Assembly (NCBI GenBank): GCA_033065855.1
Contig: JAVXUO010000983.1
Coordinates: forward strand, 248,001 to 312,000
Length of the DNA: 64,000 bases
DNA from: Escallonia rubra
Lineage: Eukaryota > Streptophyta > Magnoliopsida > Escalloniales > Escalloniaceae
Direction of reading: 5' to 3'
Position numbers and translations under genes: made by a program. The notes under the pieces were generated by a model. The model was given only the letters and a program-made list of their open reading frames with translations. It searched no databases and was not told the origin of the DNA. Shown here piece after piece: positions 46,022 to 55,889 of the stretch. The stretch's first letter is position 1. Every line of letters starts with the position of its first letter.

Positions 46022-47200
46022 ACATGTATATGTTGCTTCTTCAGGCATCTCTGGCTTACAACATGCTATAAGTTTCCATCAATTATTTTTTAAGAATTTG
46101 ATTGGTCTTTCTTTCCTAACATTATACATCTTGATTGCACCTCTTGCCTGTTTATGGCTACTAAAGATTATTCCCAACTCAAATTTTGGATGCTCCATGG
46201 AGCTCTCAGCATTAAACTATATAAAGTCCAGTTCATATATTGCTTCATCATCAAATGAACCACATGCATGTTGTATCTATCCATTAGAGAAACACTCATC
46301 TTCTGATAAGTGAGATGCATCTTTATTCCCCATGACACCTTTCCCCTTCCTCATTTTCCTTCCTAGCTAGGGTACCACCATACTCTGCCTTTTTGTCTAC
46401 ATTTGTCTCAACTAACAAGTCATCATACTCAGAACCAAATTCATTGTCATCAAATTTGTTCATACGACCTATCACTCTGAGTTTCTGATTATCATTGTCT
46501 GTTTCTACATTTAAAGCACCCTAATCACCCACCTCATTATTTACATTGTATGTTTCCATATTTAAAGCACCATCAGCAGCACCGTCACCACTTTCATTTA
46601 GTTGTTGGTCTAAAAGAGTCTCATCATCCACATGTTTCACTGCCTAGAGGCATTTCAACATTCCATCTCCCATCAGCCTTGTCACCCTCTGTTTCACTGC
46701 CTAAAGGCATATCAACATTCCCTCCCCTTATCAGCCCTATCACTCACTGTTTCACTACCCAGATGAATCTCAACACTGGATATTAGGTCCACCTAAATAG
46801 AAGCCAACTGTTCTGTCATCTGGAATAACTCAGCCATCTTCATTTAACTTTTCTATGACCACTGAATTTCTTCTACATGGTAGAGCATCTACCTAAAAAA
46901 GATGAGATTCATAATAGTTATAGAACATAGTCTCTTCATCCACTCCTTTAAAATAAATTTCAATCTCTCTGTGGTCATCTTTAAAGGGCTACATTTGAAC
47001 TGATTCACTATCAATCTCCACTTTAACTAGCCCAGACTCTAAGTCCTTCCTATATATTTTGTAATAAAACTTTATGAAAACATCCTGCACAGTTTTAGTT
47101 GCCATTTTTCCTAACTCAATCATTGACATGCACTCAGTATCACAATAGTCAATGAATCTAACATGACAAGGATGATAAAACTTTGTTAGGTCTCATGTAA
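44430..47200 (-). pseudogene. mudrA-type MULE transposase pseudogene
   Basis: Read from 47200 downwards. (1) A PB1-like N-terminal domain (about 47190-46980: VRFIDYCDTECMSMIELGKM and FIKFYYKIYRKDLESGLVKV) continues with stops to about 46780. (2) The MuDR zinc-finger region (about 45960-45820: CLQVKTLGGEHTCNKSSKNK) follows. (3) The DDE catalytic core (45593-45135) holds RLDSCHLKG and FISDKQKGL, with the first two acidic positions, then the CVMHLFSNYK block. (4) A SWIM finger lies at about 44790-44740 and reads C-T-H instead of C-x-C before RKWDLSGIPCIHAI. (5) A CCHC knuckle remnant near 44480-44440 is in another frame. The coding line is split by stops, frameshifts and a (TA)n tract. Dead gene. 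Confidence 0.85.
45969..46019. repeat. (TA)n microsatellite within the dead transposase
   Basis: About 25 TA units interrupt the coding line just upstream of the zinc-finger region. On the minus strand they read as alternating Tyr-Ile. Confidence 0.95.
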
Positions 47201-47223
47201 AAATGACCCCCAAATATCAATTT

Positions 47224-47602
47224 TATATCCGTCCCACATAAATTGCTCAGTTTGACTTTGCAAGCATATGAAGGATTTAGGTTGTAAATTGCGTGTTTAT
47301 CATTTTATCCTTAAGAGAAAGAGGGGGAAGATAGTGAGTCAGGAGAGAGAAAATTAGTTTGTGAAGTGTTAAATGTGGAGGGAGAAATAAAATAAAAAAG
47401 TGTAAGAAGGTGGGTCAAGAGAGAGAAAATAAGTTAGTGGAAAGGTAATGTGGATAGAGAAATAAAAGTAAAAAAAAAAAGTATAAAAATGGCAAATATG
47501 TAAAATTACCTACAAAATCTTTCTTAATTTGGAAGTGATCAATTTTTGTGGGATGACCCAAAAAAGAAATATGATCAATTTATGTGGGACGGATGTAGTA
47601 GT
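47224..47602. mobile_element. Stowaway-like MITE nested in the MULE
   Basis: The ends tatccgtcccacataaattg and (reverse complement of the right end) catccgtcccacataaattg are near-perfect inverted repeats. The interior has repeated gagagaaaataagtt...gtgga blocks also present in the element at 36003-37096. The insertion postdates the MULE that contains it. Confidence 0.75.
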
Positions 47603-48098
47603 AAAAAAGGTGAAGCCGTTCTCTGCATAAAAGAATTGCACAAAAGGGGCCACCGTTAACACATTAAATCATTATTACATACATCCATGACATTATTATG
47701 TACATCCATGCATAAAACAAAAAAATATAGTTTCAGTTTGATCGAAAGTGCCCTCATTCTCTTGTATCACTGTTGGCATGCATATACATAACTCGTATGT
47801 GTAAAATCGCTATGAGCAAAATCATAAAGCAAGGTTAATCGACAAATCGCCCATAGTCTTAATCCTTGACGCTTCCTATCCCCCACGACATTGTCTGATT
47901 ATGTCTTTGCAGTGTGGGATTAGGGTTACGATCATGATTTGGGGTTTATACAGTAATGGATTAGGGTTACGATTACAATTTGGGGTTTTTGCAGTATGTG
48001 ATTAGGGTTACAAGATTGGAGTTTGATTTGAGGTAGTTGAAAGATTTGGGCCGTTAAGCAAATGATTTTAAACGAGAATTTTAAACAAATAAATATTG

Positions 48099-48263
48099 CT
48101 TGACAAAATTGTCCTGACGGTTTTGGTTAGATCGTTAGAAATTGGACGGAAGTCTTTACTTATTGCGAATTTGAAACTATAAGGCCTTTTGTGTGAAAAA
48201 TAAATATTTGATCCCCAAGTGAGATTTTAGGGTAGTTTCAAGGTATTAAAGTGTATTTAACCC
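48099..48263 (-). repeat. Right terminal inverted repeat of the MULE
   Basis: Reverse complement of 42361-42530 with scattered differences. It is followed by the target duplication copy ttgttatta (48264-48272). Confidence 0.85.
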
Positions 48264-48912
48264 TTGTTATTACTATTAATAATAATAATAATAATAATAA
48301 CAAACAACAATAACAATAATACATCATTATACACATACGCGCGAGTGCCCGCACGCACACACACACACACATTATGTCATATATTATTCTGTATCTATAC
48401 ATCTATACAATAGATAAAGGAAGTATGTCTTTAGACGTAACACCTATTAAACTTACCTAAAATTATGAGACTTGACGTTCTAAGAATTTTTAAAAAATAA
48501 AATAAAATTTTAATAGGGTTAAATATACGTTAGTACCCTGAAACTACCCCAAAGTCTCACTTGAGGGTCCCAAAATTTATTTTTTTACACATAAGGGTCT
48601 GTAATTTCAAATTTTTTATAAATAAGGACCTCCGTCCAAATTCCTAACGATCTAGCCCTTTCCGTCAGGAGTAATTTTGTTAAGTCATATTTTTTTTTTC
48701 AACCCTAGTTTAATCCAATTTACATCATAACCAGTCCTTTTCCCAAGCCCCGGTCATGACCGAAAAACAAAGGCTCTAGTCATTGGCGACGAGCCGACAA
48801 CGCTAGAAAAATGCCAAAAATCGTCGTCACCCATTGTCTTCTCCAAAATCCCAGCCATGTCGTGACCTCGCCAACCCCTAACATCCCTAAATTCACCACC
48901 TCGCCAACTCTG

Positions 48913-49250
48913 TTGCAAACCAAGTCACACCGTCGACGACATCGCCAACCCCGTCGCAAACCAAATCACACCAATTCGATTGGCTGTACAACAAACCAAA
49001 TCGCCAACACCATTGCAAACCAAATCGCCAACACCATCGCAAACCAAATCACACCAATTCGATTGGCTGTACAGCAAACCAAATCGCCAATACCATTGCA
49101 AATCAAATCGCCAACACCATTGCAAATCAAATCGCCAAAACCATAGCAAACCAAATCGCCAACATCATCGCAAACCAAATCACACCAATTCGATTGGTTG
49201 TACAGTAAACCAAATCGCCAACACCATCGCAAACCAAACTACCAACCCCG
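48913..49250. repeat. 24-bp-based minisatellite in the Pack-MULE
   Basis: Units of the type caaaccaaatcgccaacacc + attg (24 bases) alternate with a longer variant containing caattcgattggctgtacag. This gives a higher-order pattern of three long and several short units. Confidence 0.85.
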
Positions 49251-49274
49251 GTATTCGATTGGTTGTACAGCATG

Positions 49275-49660
49275 CCGCGCTCCATCGGATTGGCCGTGAA
49301 AAGCGGGGATCTGGATAGGATGGTGGCTTCGCCTTCGAGGTTGACTCTCCAGATGAGGTTGCCGGCAGAATTGGTAACGTAAGTGTTGCCGGATAAGTCG
49401 ATGGCGACGTCGTTGGCACCTGCGGCGAAGTTGGTGGCGTTGGGCTCGTGGAAGGGGTGAGGAAGAGGCGATATCAAGAGGGGAGGTCATAGGCAGCGAG
49501 GGCAGATGAGGAGGAGTAGAGGGAGTGATGTGAGTGGACGGTGGCGAGGAGGTAGCGACAGAAATGGTCGAGGGCGAGGCCGACGAGGGGGGAAGTGGGA
49601 GGAGACAATGGTGTCAACGACGGCGACGTCGGAGAAGGAGAGGAGCGTGCGGTGGTGGCG
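49275..49660 (-). pseudogene. Captured fragment of an SMP-30/NHL-type beta-propeller gene
   Basis: On the minus strand, in order: VVDTIVSSHFPPRRP, then (new frame) LVGLALDHFCRYLLATVHSH and ALAAYDLPS with an in-frame TGA, then (new frame, near 49480) FHEPNATNFAAGANDVAIDL, SGNTYVTNSAGNLIWRVN and GEATILSRSPLFTANPMERG. This resembles the N-terminal blades of plant SMP-30/gluconolactonase-like NHL proteins (as in At2g01410). Two frameshifts and a stop make it non-functional. GC content is far above the surrounding element, as expected for a captured exon. The source locus is not in this window. Confidence 0.75.
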
Positions 49661-49913
49661 GATGATGGGCAAAAAAGCATGGTACAGATGGTGATGAAAA
49701 CTAAGGAAGTAATGATGGTAGAGTTTTTGAAAAAAATAATGCTGACTTGACAAAATTACCCCTGACGAAAAATGTTAGATCGTTAGGAATTTGGACGGAA
49801 GTTCTTATTTATCGAAAATTTAAAATTACAGACCCTTATGTGTAAAAAATAAATTTTGGGACCTTCAAGTGAGACTTCGGGGTAGTTTCCGGATACTAAC
49901 GTGTATTTAATCC

Positions 49914-50160
49914 TAGTAAATAATTACTTTAAAGGACACGTTCGGTTTTTATAATTTTAAATCTATTTTATCGAATATGATGATAAATAAATATATGCTA
50001 TGCTTGATTGTTTTCAACAAAAGTTATAATGTTAATTTTATTTTTACACATTTATTTTGTGTGTGTGTGTGTGTCTCGCAATAACCCGTTAATCAGGGAA
50101 TTTTACGAGAAAAAGAAAGTCATTTAAGCCAGTAAAGTATCTCCCATCGAATAAACGTGC
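49914..50160. other. Upstream region of the RING gene
   Basis: AT-rich with a (GT)n tract at about 50059-50074. The promoter of the RING gene is probably here, only about 250 bp from the Pack-MULE end. I see no unambiguous TATA box. Confidence 0.4.
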
Positions 50161-50300
50161 CTTCGCACGAATCTTCTAAAGAGTCTTCGTCGTCCCTTTG
50201 CCATTAGGACTTCCTCGCCTTTGAACTTGAGCCGCCTTGTATTCGCCTATTGCTTCCTCAATTTTTCATTCTGCTCGTCAGTTTCTCTCGATCGAAGGAG

Positions 50301-51425
50301 GTAAGATTATGGCTTGTATACATGCTTTTCAACTCCCGTTTTGATTTATTATTGGGGTTTGATTTCAAATCGTGTAGTGTCTTCCGGTGATTTAAATCAT
50401 CGGGCCTTATATTTTAGTATGCTGAATTTCGGACCATGTGCAATTTGCTTAACGATGTAGGAAATTTGATGAATCTAAGCGATTGGGCTTAGTTTTTTGA
50501 TTATATCCAATACAGCAACGGGGTTTTACCATCAATTTTTCAGTTGGAGAAGGTATCCGATTTGATTTAACTGTGTTGGCCTGTTAATCATGTAATCTAC
50601 TCGATTCGGTATTTGAGACAGATCGATTATATTTCCTCCGTTTGGTTGGATTTTTTCCCTCGGACTTTCTGACCGATTTTTTTAGGATAGATTTAGTAAA
50701 TGTAAACGTTGACTTTATTGATTTATTGCCAAAGGATACTTATGTAATATATAATTGTTATTTGAGTTCAATTGCATGTACCAAAATCTATTCCAGGAGT
50801 TTGCATAAAGTCGAAGGGGAAATTCCAATAAATCTGAGGGAGCATGTTCATTTAATCCTTGAAATTGCTAGTTTTGAGAAACAGATTTCTGATGCTTTCA
50901 GAGCAACTCTCCTTACATCGAACCTGATCGTCTGAAGCTTATATATCTCTGAAATTCGAAAAATGTTTGATTCCTTTCTATGTGTATGATTTTTTTCATC
51001 ATTAATAGGGGCTAACTGTTTGTACTGGTGTGATACCAACATCTTGTATTAGTTCATTTCAATCTCTTCTGCGAAAGTGTCTGTGAAATAGTTATGGCTG
51101 CTCTTTCCCCCTCTCCCCGGAACCACTAATCGTAGGAAGTTAAGTTAACCATTTAGCTCAGAAGATAATTTTGGACAATGTAATGGAGATAGGAGAAACT
51201 GTCTCCTCTAATATTCCGATTGAGAAAAGAAAGATCAGAAACTTTTGCCAGATAGTAACTGTTCATACTAGGCATAGTTGTTTTGTTTTCGACATTTGAG
51301 TTGCTTCTGCTTATCACTGGTTAGATCTATGTTTTGGAGCATATCCCTTTCAGTTTTAGAACCTGAACTCCTCTCTTGTATTTTGAGTAATATTAGACCT
51401 GAGTTTCTTTAGTCCACACTTGTAG
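50301..51425 (+). other. Probable 5'-UTR intron of the RING gene
   Basis: A GT-AG intron is inferred from gaaggag followed by gtaagattatgg at 50301 and a T-rich acceptor ending tgtag at 51425, 19 bases before the start codon at 51445. Leader introns are common in plant ubiquitin-pathway genes. It is not proven without transcripts. A 97-codon frame inside it (50642-50935) is not credible as a gene. Confidence 0.55.
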
Positions 51426-51444
51426 GTTGAAGTTTACGACATAA

Positions 51445-52116
51445 ATGGCAAGTGAAACTGGGGAGTCAGCTAGCAGCCTGCCACAAAACTCGTCTTGCTC
51501 AGGCAATAGCACTGATGATGCTGGTGATTTTGAGTGTAATATCTGCTTTGATTTAGCTCAGGACCCAATTGTCACCCTTTGCGGCCACCTCTTTTGTTGG
51601 CCGTGTTTATATAGATGGCTTCACCTGTTCTCACGTTCCCAGGAGTGCCCAGTGTGTAAGGCCCTTATACTGGAGGAGAATTTGGTTCCTCTTTATGGCA
51701 GAGGGAAGACGTCTACTGATCCGAGATCCAAACCAATTCCTGGTGTCGAAATTCCTAATAGACCAGCAGGTCAAAGACCTGAAACTGCCGTTCCAGAAGC
51801 AAACAACTTCCCAAATTTTGGTTTTGGACATATGGGGGGCTTCGTCCCAGCAGCAACTGCACGGTTTGGTAATTTTGCGTTGACAGCTGGTTTTGGTGGA
51901 CTTTTGCCAATCTTAAATATTCAGGTTCATGGATTTTCGGATGCTACTGCATATGGTACAACATCAGGGTACCATTATGGGTATTCTGGTGCATATCATG
52001 GTGCCCGTGTTCATCGCCATTTGGAGCCAAGGGGAGGCAGGCAGACTTCTAATTTGCCGACGCTTCTTGTGATCATTGGTGTTTTGGTGGTCTTGATGCT
52101 GATCCTATGCTGGTAA
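51445..52116 (+). CDS. RNF5/RMA-like membrane-anchored RING E3 ubiquitin ligase
   Basis: 223 residues, single coding exon. The C3HC4 RING finger has C31, C34, C46, H48, C51, C54, C68 and C71 ([22 protein letters not shown]...CPVCKA). The hallmark [20 protein letters not shown] segment of the RNF5/RNF185/RMA group follows, then a Gly/Phe-rich linker, and a C-terminal membrane helix at about 205-222 ([20 protein letters not shown]). This layout fits a tail-anchored ER ubiquitin ligase acting in ER-associated degradation or membrane-protein turnover. The closest Arabidopsis relatives I recall are At2g23780 and At1g19310. All zinc ligands are intact and the length is typical. The substrate is unknown. 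Confidence 0.95.
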   Translation: MASETGESASSLPQNSSCSGNSTDDAGDFECNICFDLAQDPIVTLCGHLFCWPCLYRWLHLFSRSQECPVCKALILEENLVPLYGRGKTSTDPRSKPIPGVEIPNRPAGQRPETAVPEANNFPNFGFGHMGGFVPAATARFGNFALTAGFGGLLPILNIQVHGFSDATAYGTTSGYHYGYSGAYHGARVHRHLEPRGGRQTSNLPTLLVIIGVLVVLMLILCW

Positions 52117-53716
52117 TCGTTACTTTCGCTAGTCATTGGTTGCGTTAGGTGTGTTCCTTTATACGATTCTCTTTAATCAATTGGGCCTTAGACTTGTATG
52201 TTTTCTCGAATGAATTGTGAGACTTTGCACGTACATATTTACCGAGTATGCAATTGAACATTCTTCGCTCATTCCTCCAAGACATAATGTTAGCGTCTTT
52301 GACTTTGTGTGCATTGATGTGGGTTAAGTTATCGATGGATGGTCACATAACCTAGTTACTTTTTCATTATTTTGCCGACATGCTATTTGACTCATACACT
52401 TGGAAGCTTCAACATGTAAAGAATGACGTCCTCTCCCTCATAGTTTTGCTTACAATTTGAGACTATATATATGTGTGTGTGTGTGTTGGTATACATTTAC
52501 ATGGAGGCTGATCCGTTGGGAAAAGCCCCTTTTTCCATGCTTACCATGGACCGTCCATGTTACATATTTGACAGTCCGGATCATTTTTCTTTGAAAAAAA
52601 AAAAAAAACAAAGCCCAATCTCTACCCTCGGTAGGGTTGGCATTTATTTCATAATACCTGGTTTTATTTTTTGAGAAAATTTCCCAACCGCTACCAAGAG
52701 TAGTGGCTGGACGAAGTCTTTGACAACCAATACCATGCGTTGCCATCATCACAAACGCTAGCACTTGGGAACAAATAAGAACTAATCCGAAACACTTCCA
52801 AGTGTAATACCACTTAGCACAAACACCAATATGTGGTGACAAATTCATGGGCGTCTTTGCTTGTCGTGTTTTTGGTTGGTGGAAGTCTTTGCTTGACTAC
52901 TACTATGTTAATGGTAAGCATGCTTTTGATACCTGCACTTAGGAATTCAAGTATAGTACTTCTAAAATCTCTCACAGACTCGTACCTCTTTTGTATATCA
53001 CCACCACCACTGCTACCCTAACCACCATTGTTGTGGGCGTCACCACCAGGTATCACCTCGAACAACCAACTAACCCCAACAACCAACAATCGTCACGTCG
53101 ACAATGCGGTGGACCTTAGAGCCACCATTGTCACTAAGATGTCAACTTCCAAAGGCCATTAATCTAAAGAGTATTCATAGATCTGAAAATAGATCTAACT
53201 CCCCGAAAATAATTGAACGATCTGGATATGTGATAGCAGTGTAGATTTGCGTACATGCATGGTAATCTTAGCGTAGATCTGTATATATATGCATGCATGA
53301 TGCAGTTTTAGGAGAGTGGGGAAGATATTGGTGATGATCGTGGAGATTGGGCAGTGAAAGCAATGTTACTGTGGGACATGGATCGCTTCGGTACGTGGAA
53401 TGGGAATGGAGGACGCCACTTACTGTACGCGGTAATTATGGTTTAGGCTCATTCGGATCGATAAAGCGGAACGAGGAATGTTCTTGGGGAACACTTTGTA
53501 TACGTTAGCTTTAACCCAGGGCCTTTATACATAAACGAGATATTCATTCTTAACACAAACAACCAAAAGGATGGTTTTGCTTAAATAGTGTAGATTCATT
53601 GGTTTAGATTATGTTATGAACTTGCATAGTCTGAATCCTTTAGGAAGTTGGTAAATCACTTAATTTTTATGACATTAATGACGTTTTGACTTGTGATAAT
53701 TACCCTTGACAATTGG
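52117..53716. other. 3' flank of the RING gene and spacer
   Basis: The 3'-UTR is probably within the first 300 bases. A (TG)n tract lies at about 52470-52485. The sequence ggctgatccgttgg near 52505 resembles the start of the 29.8-kb MITE family but is not otherwise supported. No gene. Confidence 0.45.
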
Positions 53717-54512
53717 GGATCCAGATCGTCTGTTGTACCCAGCCGTCCGATCAAAACGGATGCTCAAGATTATGCCACGTCACTATTCTCTCAAAACACA
53801 TACGTTTTGTTGGAGTTAACGGCTGAACCAATCTGCCGTCCAAACCTTCTCTCTCTTCGTCTCACTCTCTCTCTTCTCTCTCTCAAGAAACCCTCTCTTT
53901 CTCTCTAAAAAATCCATCTTCCCCATTACTGCTTGTAATGGGATTGAGGGACTCTGGCAATGGTGGTTGTGTGTAGATTGATGGGTGGCAGCAAGGTTGA
54001 AAGGCGGTGGGTTGGGCATCAAAATGCCCCATTTGGAGATAACGGCATAGCAGGTGGGGTGCTCTCTCCCCTTCGTTCCATATTCAATTGGCTTCATTAA
54101 ATCTACTCTCCGGCGGTAATGGTGGAAACCAAGATCTCAGCCTCAAAGAGAGAGAGAACGAACCTCCGCCCTTCCTCCTCCGCACCCCTCCTCCACCACC
54201 TTCAACCTCCCTCTGATTGCTATTGTCACTCCAGTCACCTAACTGGGAGCAATGCCGCTATATCATCGATGTTGGTGTTGCCAAGATTGAATCCAGGAGA
54301 GATCGATTTCTAGAGAGAGAAGATGGGGTGCTCCTTTAGAATTCTCGCTAGATCTGGCTAACGGAACGGTGCCAGCCATTAAGTCTCCGAGCGACGTAGT
54401 CTTGGTCCATTTGTGATGGTTTGCTGACGTGGCGACGTTGGATTCAATTCGACGGCTGTAATTAGAGTTACAGAATGTCTGATGTTACCCTAGTTACAGA
54501 TGATCTGGATCC
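53717..54512. mobile_element. ~0.8-kb terminal-inverted-repeat element
   Basis: The left end ggatccagatcgtctgttg, followed by agccgtccgatcaaaacg and gccacgtcac, matches the reverse complement of the right end: ggatccagatcatctgtaac, acagccgtcgaattgaatcc, aacgtcgccacgtcag. The interior is CT-rich (53850-53910), with a frame of no recognised family (54119-54313, +). There is no transposase. It is probably a non-autonomous MULE-like element. The target duplication was not identified. Confidence 0.55.
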
Positions 54513-54697
54513 TACTCTACGCATATAACGGTGTTAATTACAACCGTAAGACATGTTTAAAAATTGTTATGGGCCAGCTGTCTTTGTGAATGTCGTAGTC
54601 ATTTAATAAGCTAACTTTGCAGTCTTCAGCAGATTTTAACTTCTCACCTACCTGCATCTTTAGATACTTAGCGTCTTTCATGAACATCTCTCTCTCA

Positions 54698-54722
54698 CCC
54701 CCCCCCCCCCCCCCCCCCCCCC
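54698..54722. repeat. Poly-C run
   Basis: About 25 C after a ctctctctca stretch. The length is probably unstable or uncertain. Confidence 0.9.
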
Positions 54723-55870
54723 TCCCCCTGAAGCATTGGAAAAAAAAAAAGTGTATGAAAAGAGACGCTCGTAGCTCGACGAAGGTCAAGGCCTCACTCT
54801 ATTCCTATGAAGGAATAGAGGTCTTGAAAAAGAAGAAGAAACCTTATAAAAAGCTTTGGGGGGAGTGCCGTACAAACACGGGAACGCCAAAATCCAGGAT
54901 CCAGATCACCAGCAATCTGCGATTTGGAACGCACGATCCAAATCGCAAAACGCATGTATACCAGCCTTGGGTGAAAGAGATGTTGGTCTGATGGATTTGG
55001 GCGCTGGGGCCTATAGAGAAGAAAGGGAGGGGGTATCAAACCGTTATTTTTAACAGATACTTATTCTAATACGTATCCTTTTTACCTTTTTGAACTGTTT
55101 TGCAGTTCATGTTACAAAGTGAGAGAATGAATAAAAATTGTTTCTCTCTACCAATCGCCACTCTTTACTCTGTATTTATTTTTCTGACGAGAAACAGACC
55201 GTCTAATCCATCACTTGGGCGGCCCTACGTGTACCGGGAAAAAGGGAGTTTTCCCAGCACCACCACGTGCTCTCTTTCTCCCCCCTTCCCCTCTCTCTGT
55301 GTGCCTCCGCAAATTTTCTTTGGTCGTTTTGTCCCAATTGAAGGCTTTCACCAGATTTATATGGGAAAAATAAGTATTCACAGAATCAGAGGTTGAGTCA
55401 AACTTTGGATGCTTGGATCTGATGCTTGAATTCGGGGTTTGTGTACCTCTAATATGTGAAACTTCTGTATAGAAGATTAGGACCATAGCAGAACCACAAA
55501 ACAAAATCGCCTCATCTACCGCTGCAACCCTTAGCCTTACCAAATGGAAAGCACAAGCTACTTCGCATTAACACCCAATCGACTATTTCAGAAAAGGGAC
55601 AGAGGTCGAGAAAGTGTATAAGACACACTCAGTTACTACCAATCAGTCCCAACAAACTACATGTAGTCGACATTGTGGAAAATGGACAAAAGTCCTGTTA
55701 TTGAGTTGTGGTAACCATGATGGAGAAAATACGTAGACGTCGCGTGTCCACCCAGCTGAAGCAGGTGGCGGACCTTTTATGCATTGTGAGTGGCCTCTCT
55801 CTCTTTTAAGAAACAGGCATTAAAAAAGTTTGGTGATGGAGTTGGATGCAATGAAAGCTATCAAGGATAA
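54723..55870. other. Intergenic spacer
   Basis: Overlapping frames of 60-124 codons occur on both strands without any recognised domain. No gene is supported. Confidence 0.45.
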
Positions 55871-55889
55871 CCCCCCCCCCCCCCCCCCC
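55871..55889. repeat. Poly-C run followed by CT-rich sequence
   Basis: About 19 C, then tccctccttcctttctttcc. A second such tract within 1.2 kb. Confidence 0.9.

Larger units (their letters stand above)
42361..48263 (-). mobile_element. Mutator-like element (MULE), 5.9 kb, structurally complete but decayed
   Basis: The terminal inverted repeats are 42361-42530 and 48099-48263. Shared blocks are ggttaaatac, gggtctgtaatttcaaattcg-type text, cgcaataagtaa, ggacttccgtc, aacgatcta and tgtcagg/cctgacg. The element is bounded by a 9-bp duplication with 8 matches. The interior carries a broken transposase gene on the minus strand (44430-47200), a nested Stowaway-like MITE (47224-47602), a (TA)n tract inside the coding part (45969-46019) and a cacaaatgc-rich minisatellite (about 43299-43490). 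Family membership is secure. The numerous stops and frameshifts mean it can no longer encode its own transposase. Confidence 0.88.
48516..49913. mobile_element. Pack-MULE carrying a host gene fragment
   Basis: The terminal inverted repeats (48516 to about 48690 and about 49743-49913) match each other and the ends of the neighbouring MULE: gggttaaatayacgtta, the agtctcact/aagtgagactt block, gggtctgtaatt, cctccgtccaaattcctaac + gatcta, and the cctgacg and gacaaaatta motifs. There is no transposase. The interior holds a minisatellite (48913-49250) and, on the minus strand, a fragment of an SMP-30/NHL-like gene (about 49275-49660). Candidate 9-bp flanks attttaata and tagtaaata match at only 5 of 9 positions, so the duplication is eroded or the ends are slightly misplaced. 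Confidence 0.85.

Noticed and set aside
48925..49232. Overlapping frames rich in WRFGLLYNQSNWCDLVC repeats
   Set aside because: Translation of the 24-bp-based minisatellite inside the Pack-MULE.
50642..50935. 97-codon frame upstream of the RING gene
   Set aside because: Lies inside the probable leader intron and has no domain.
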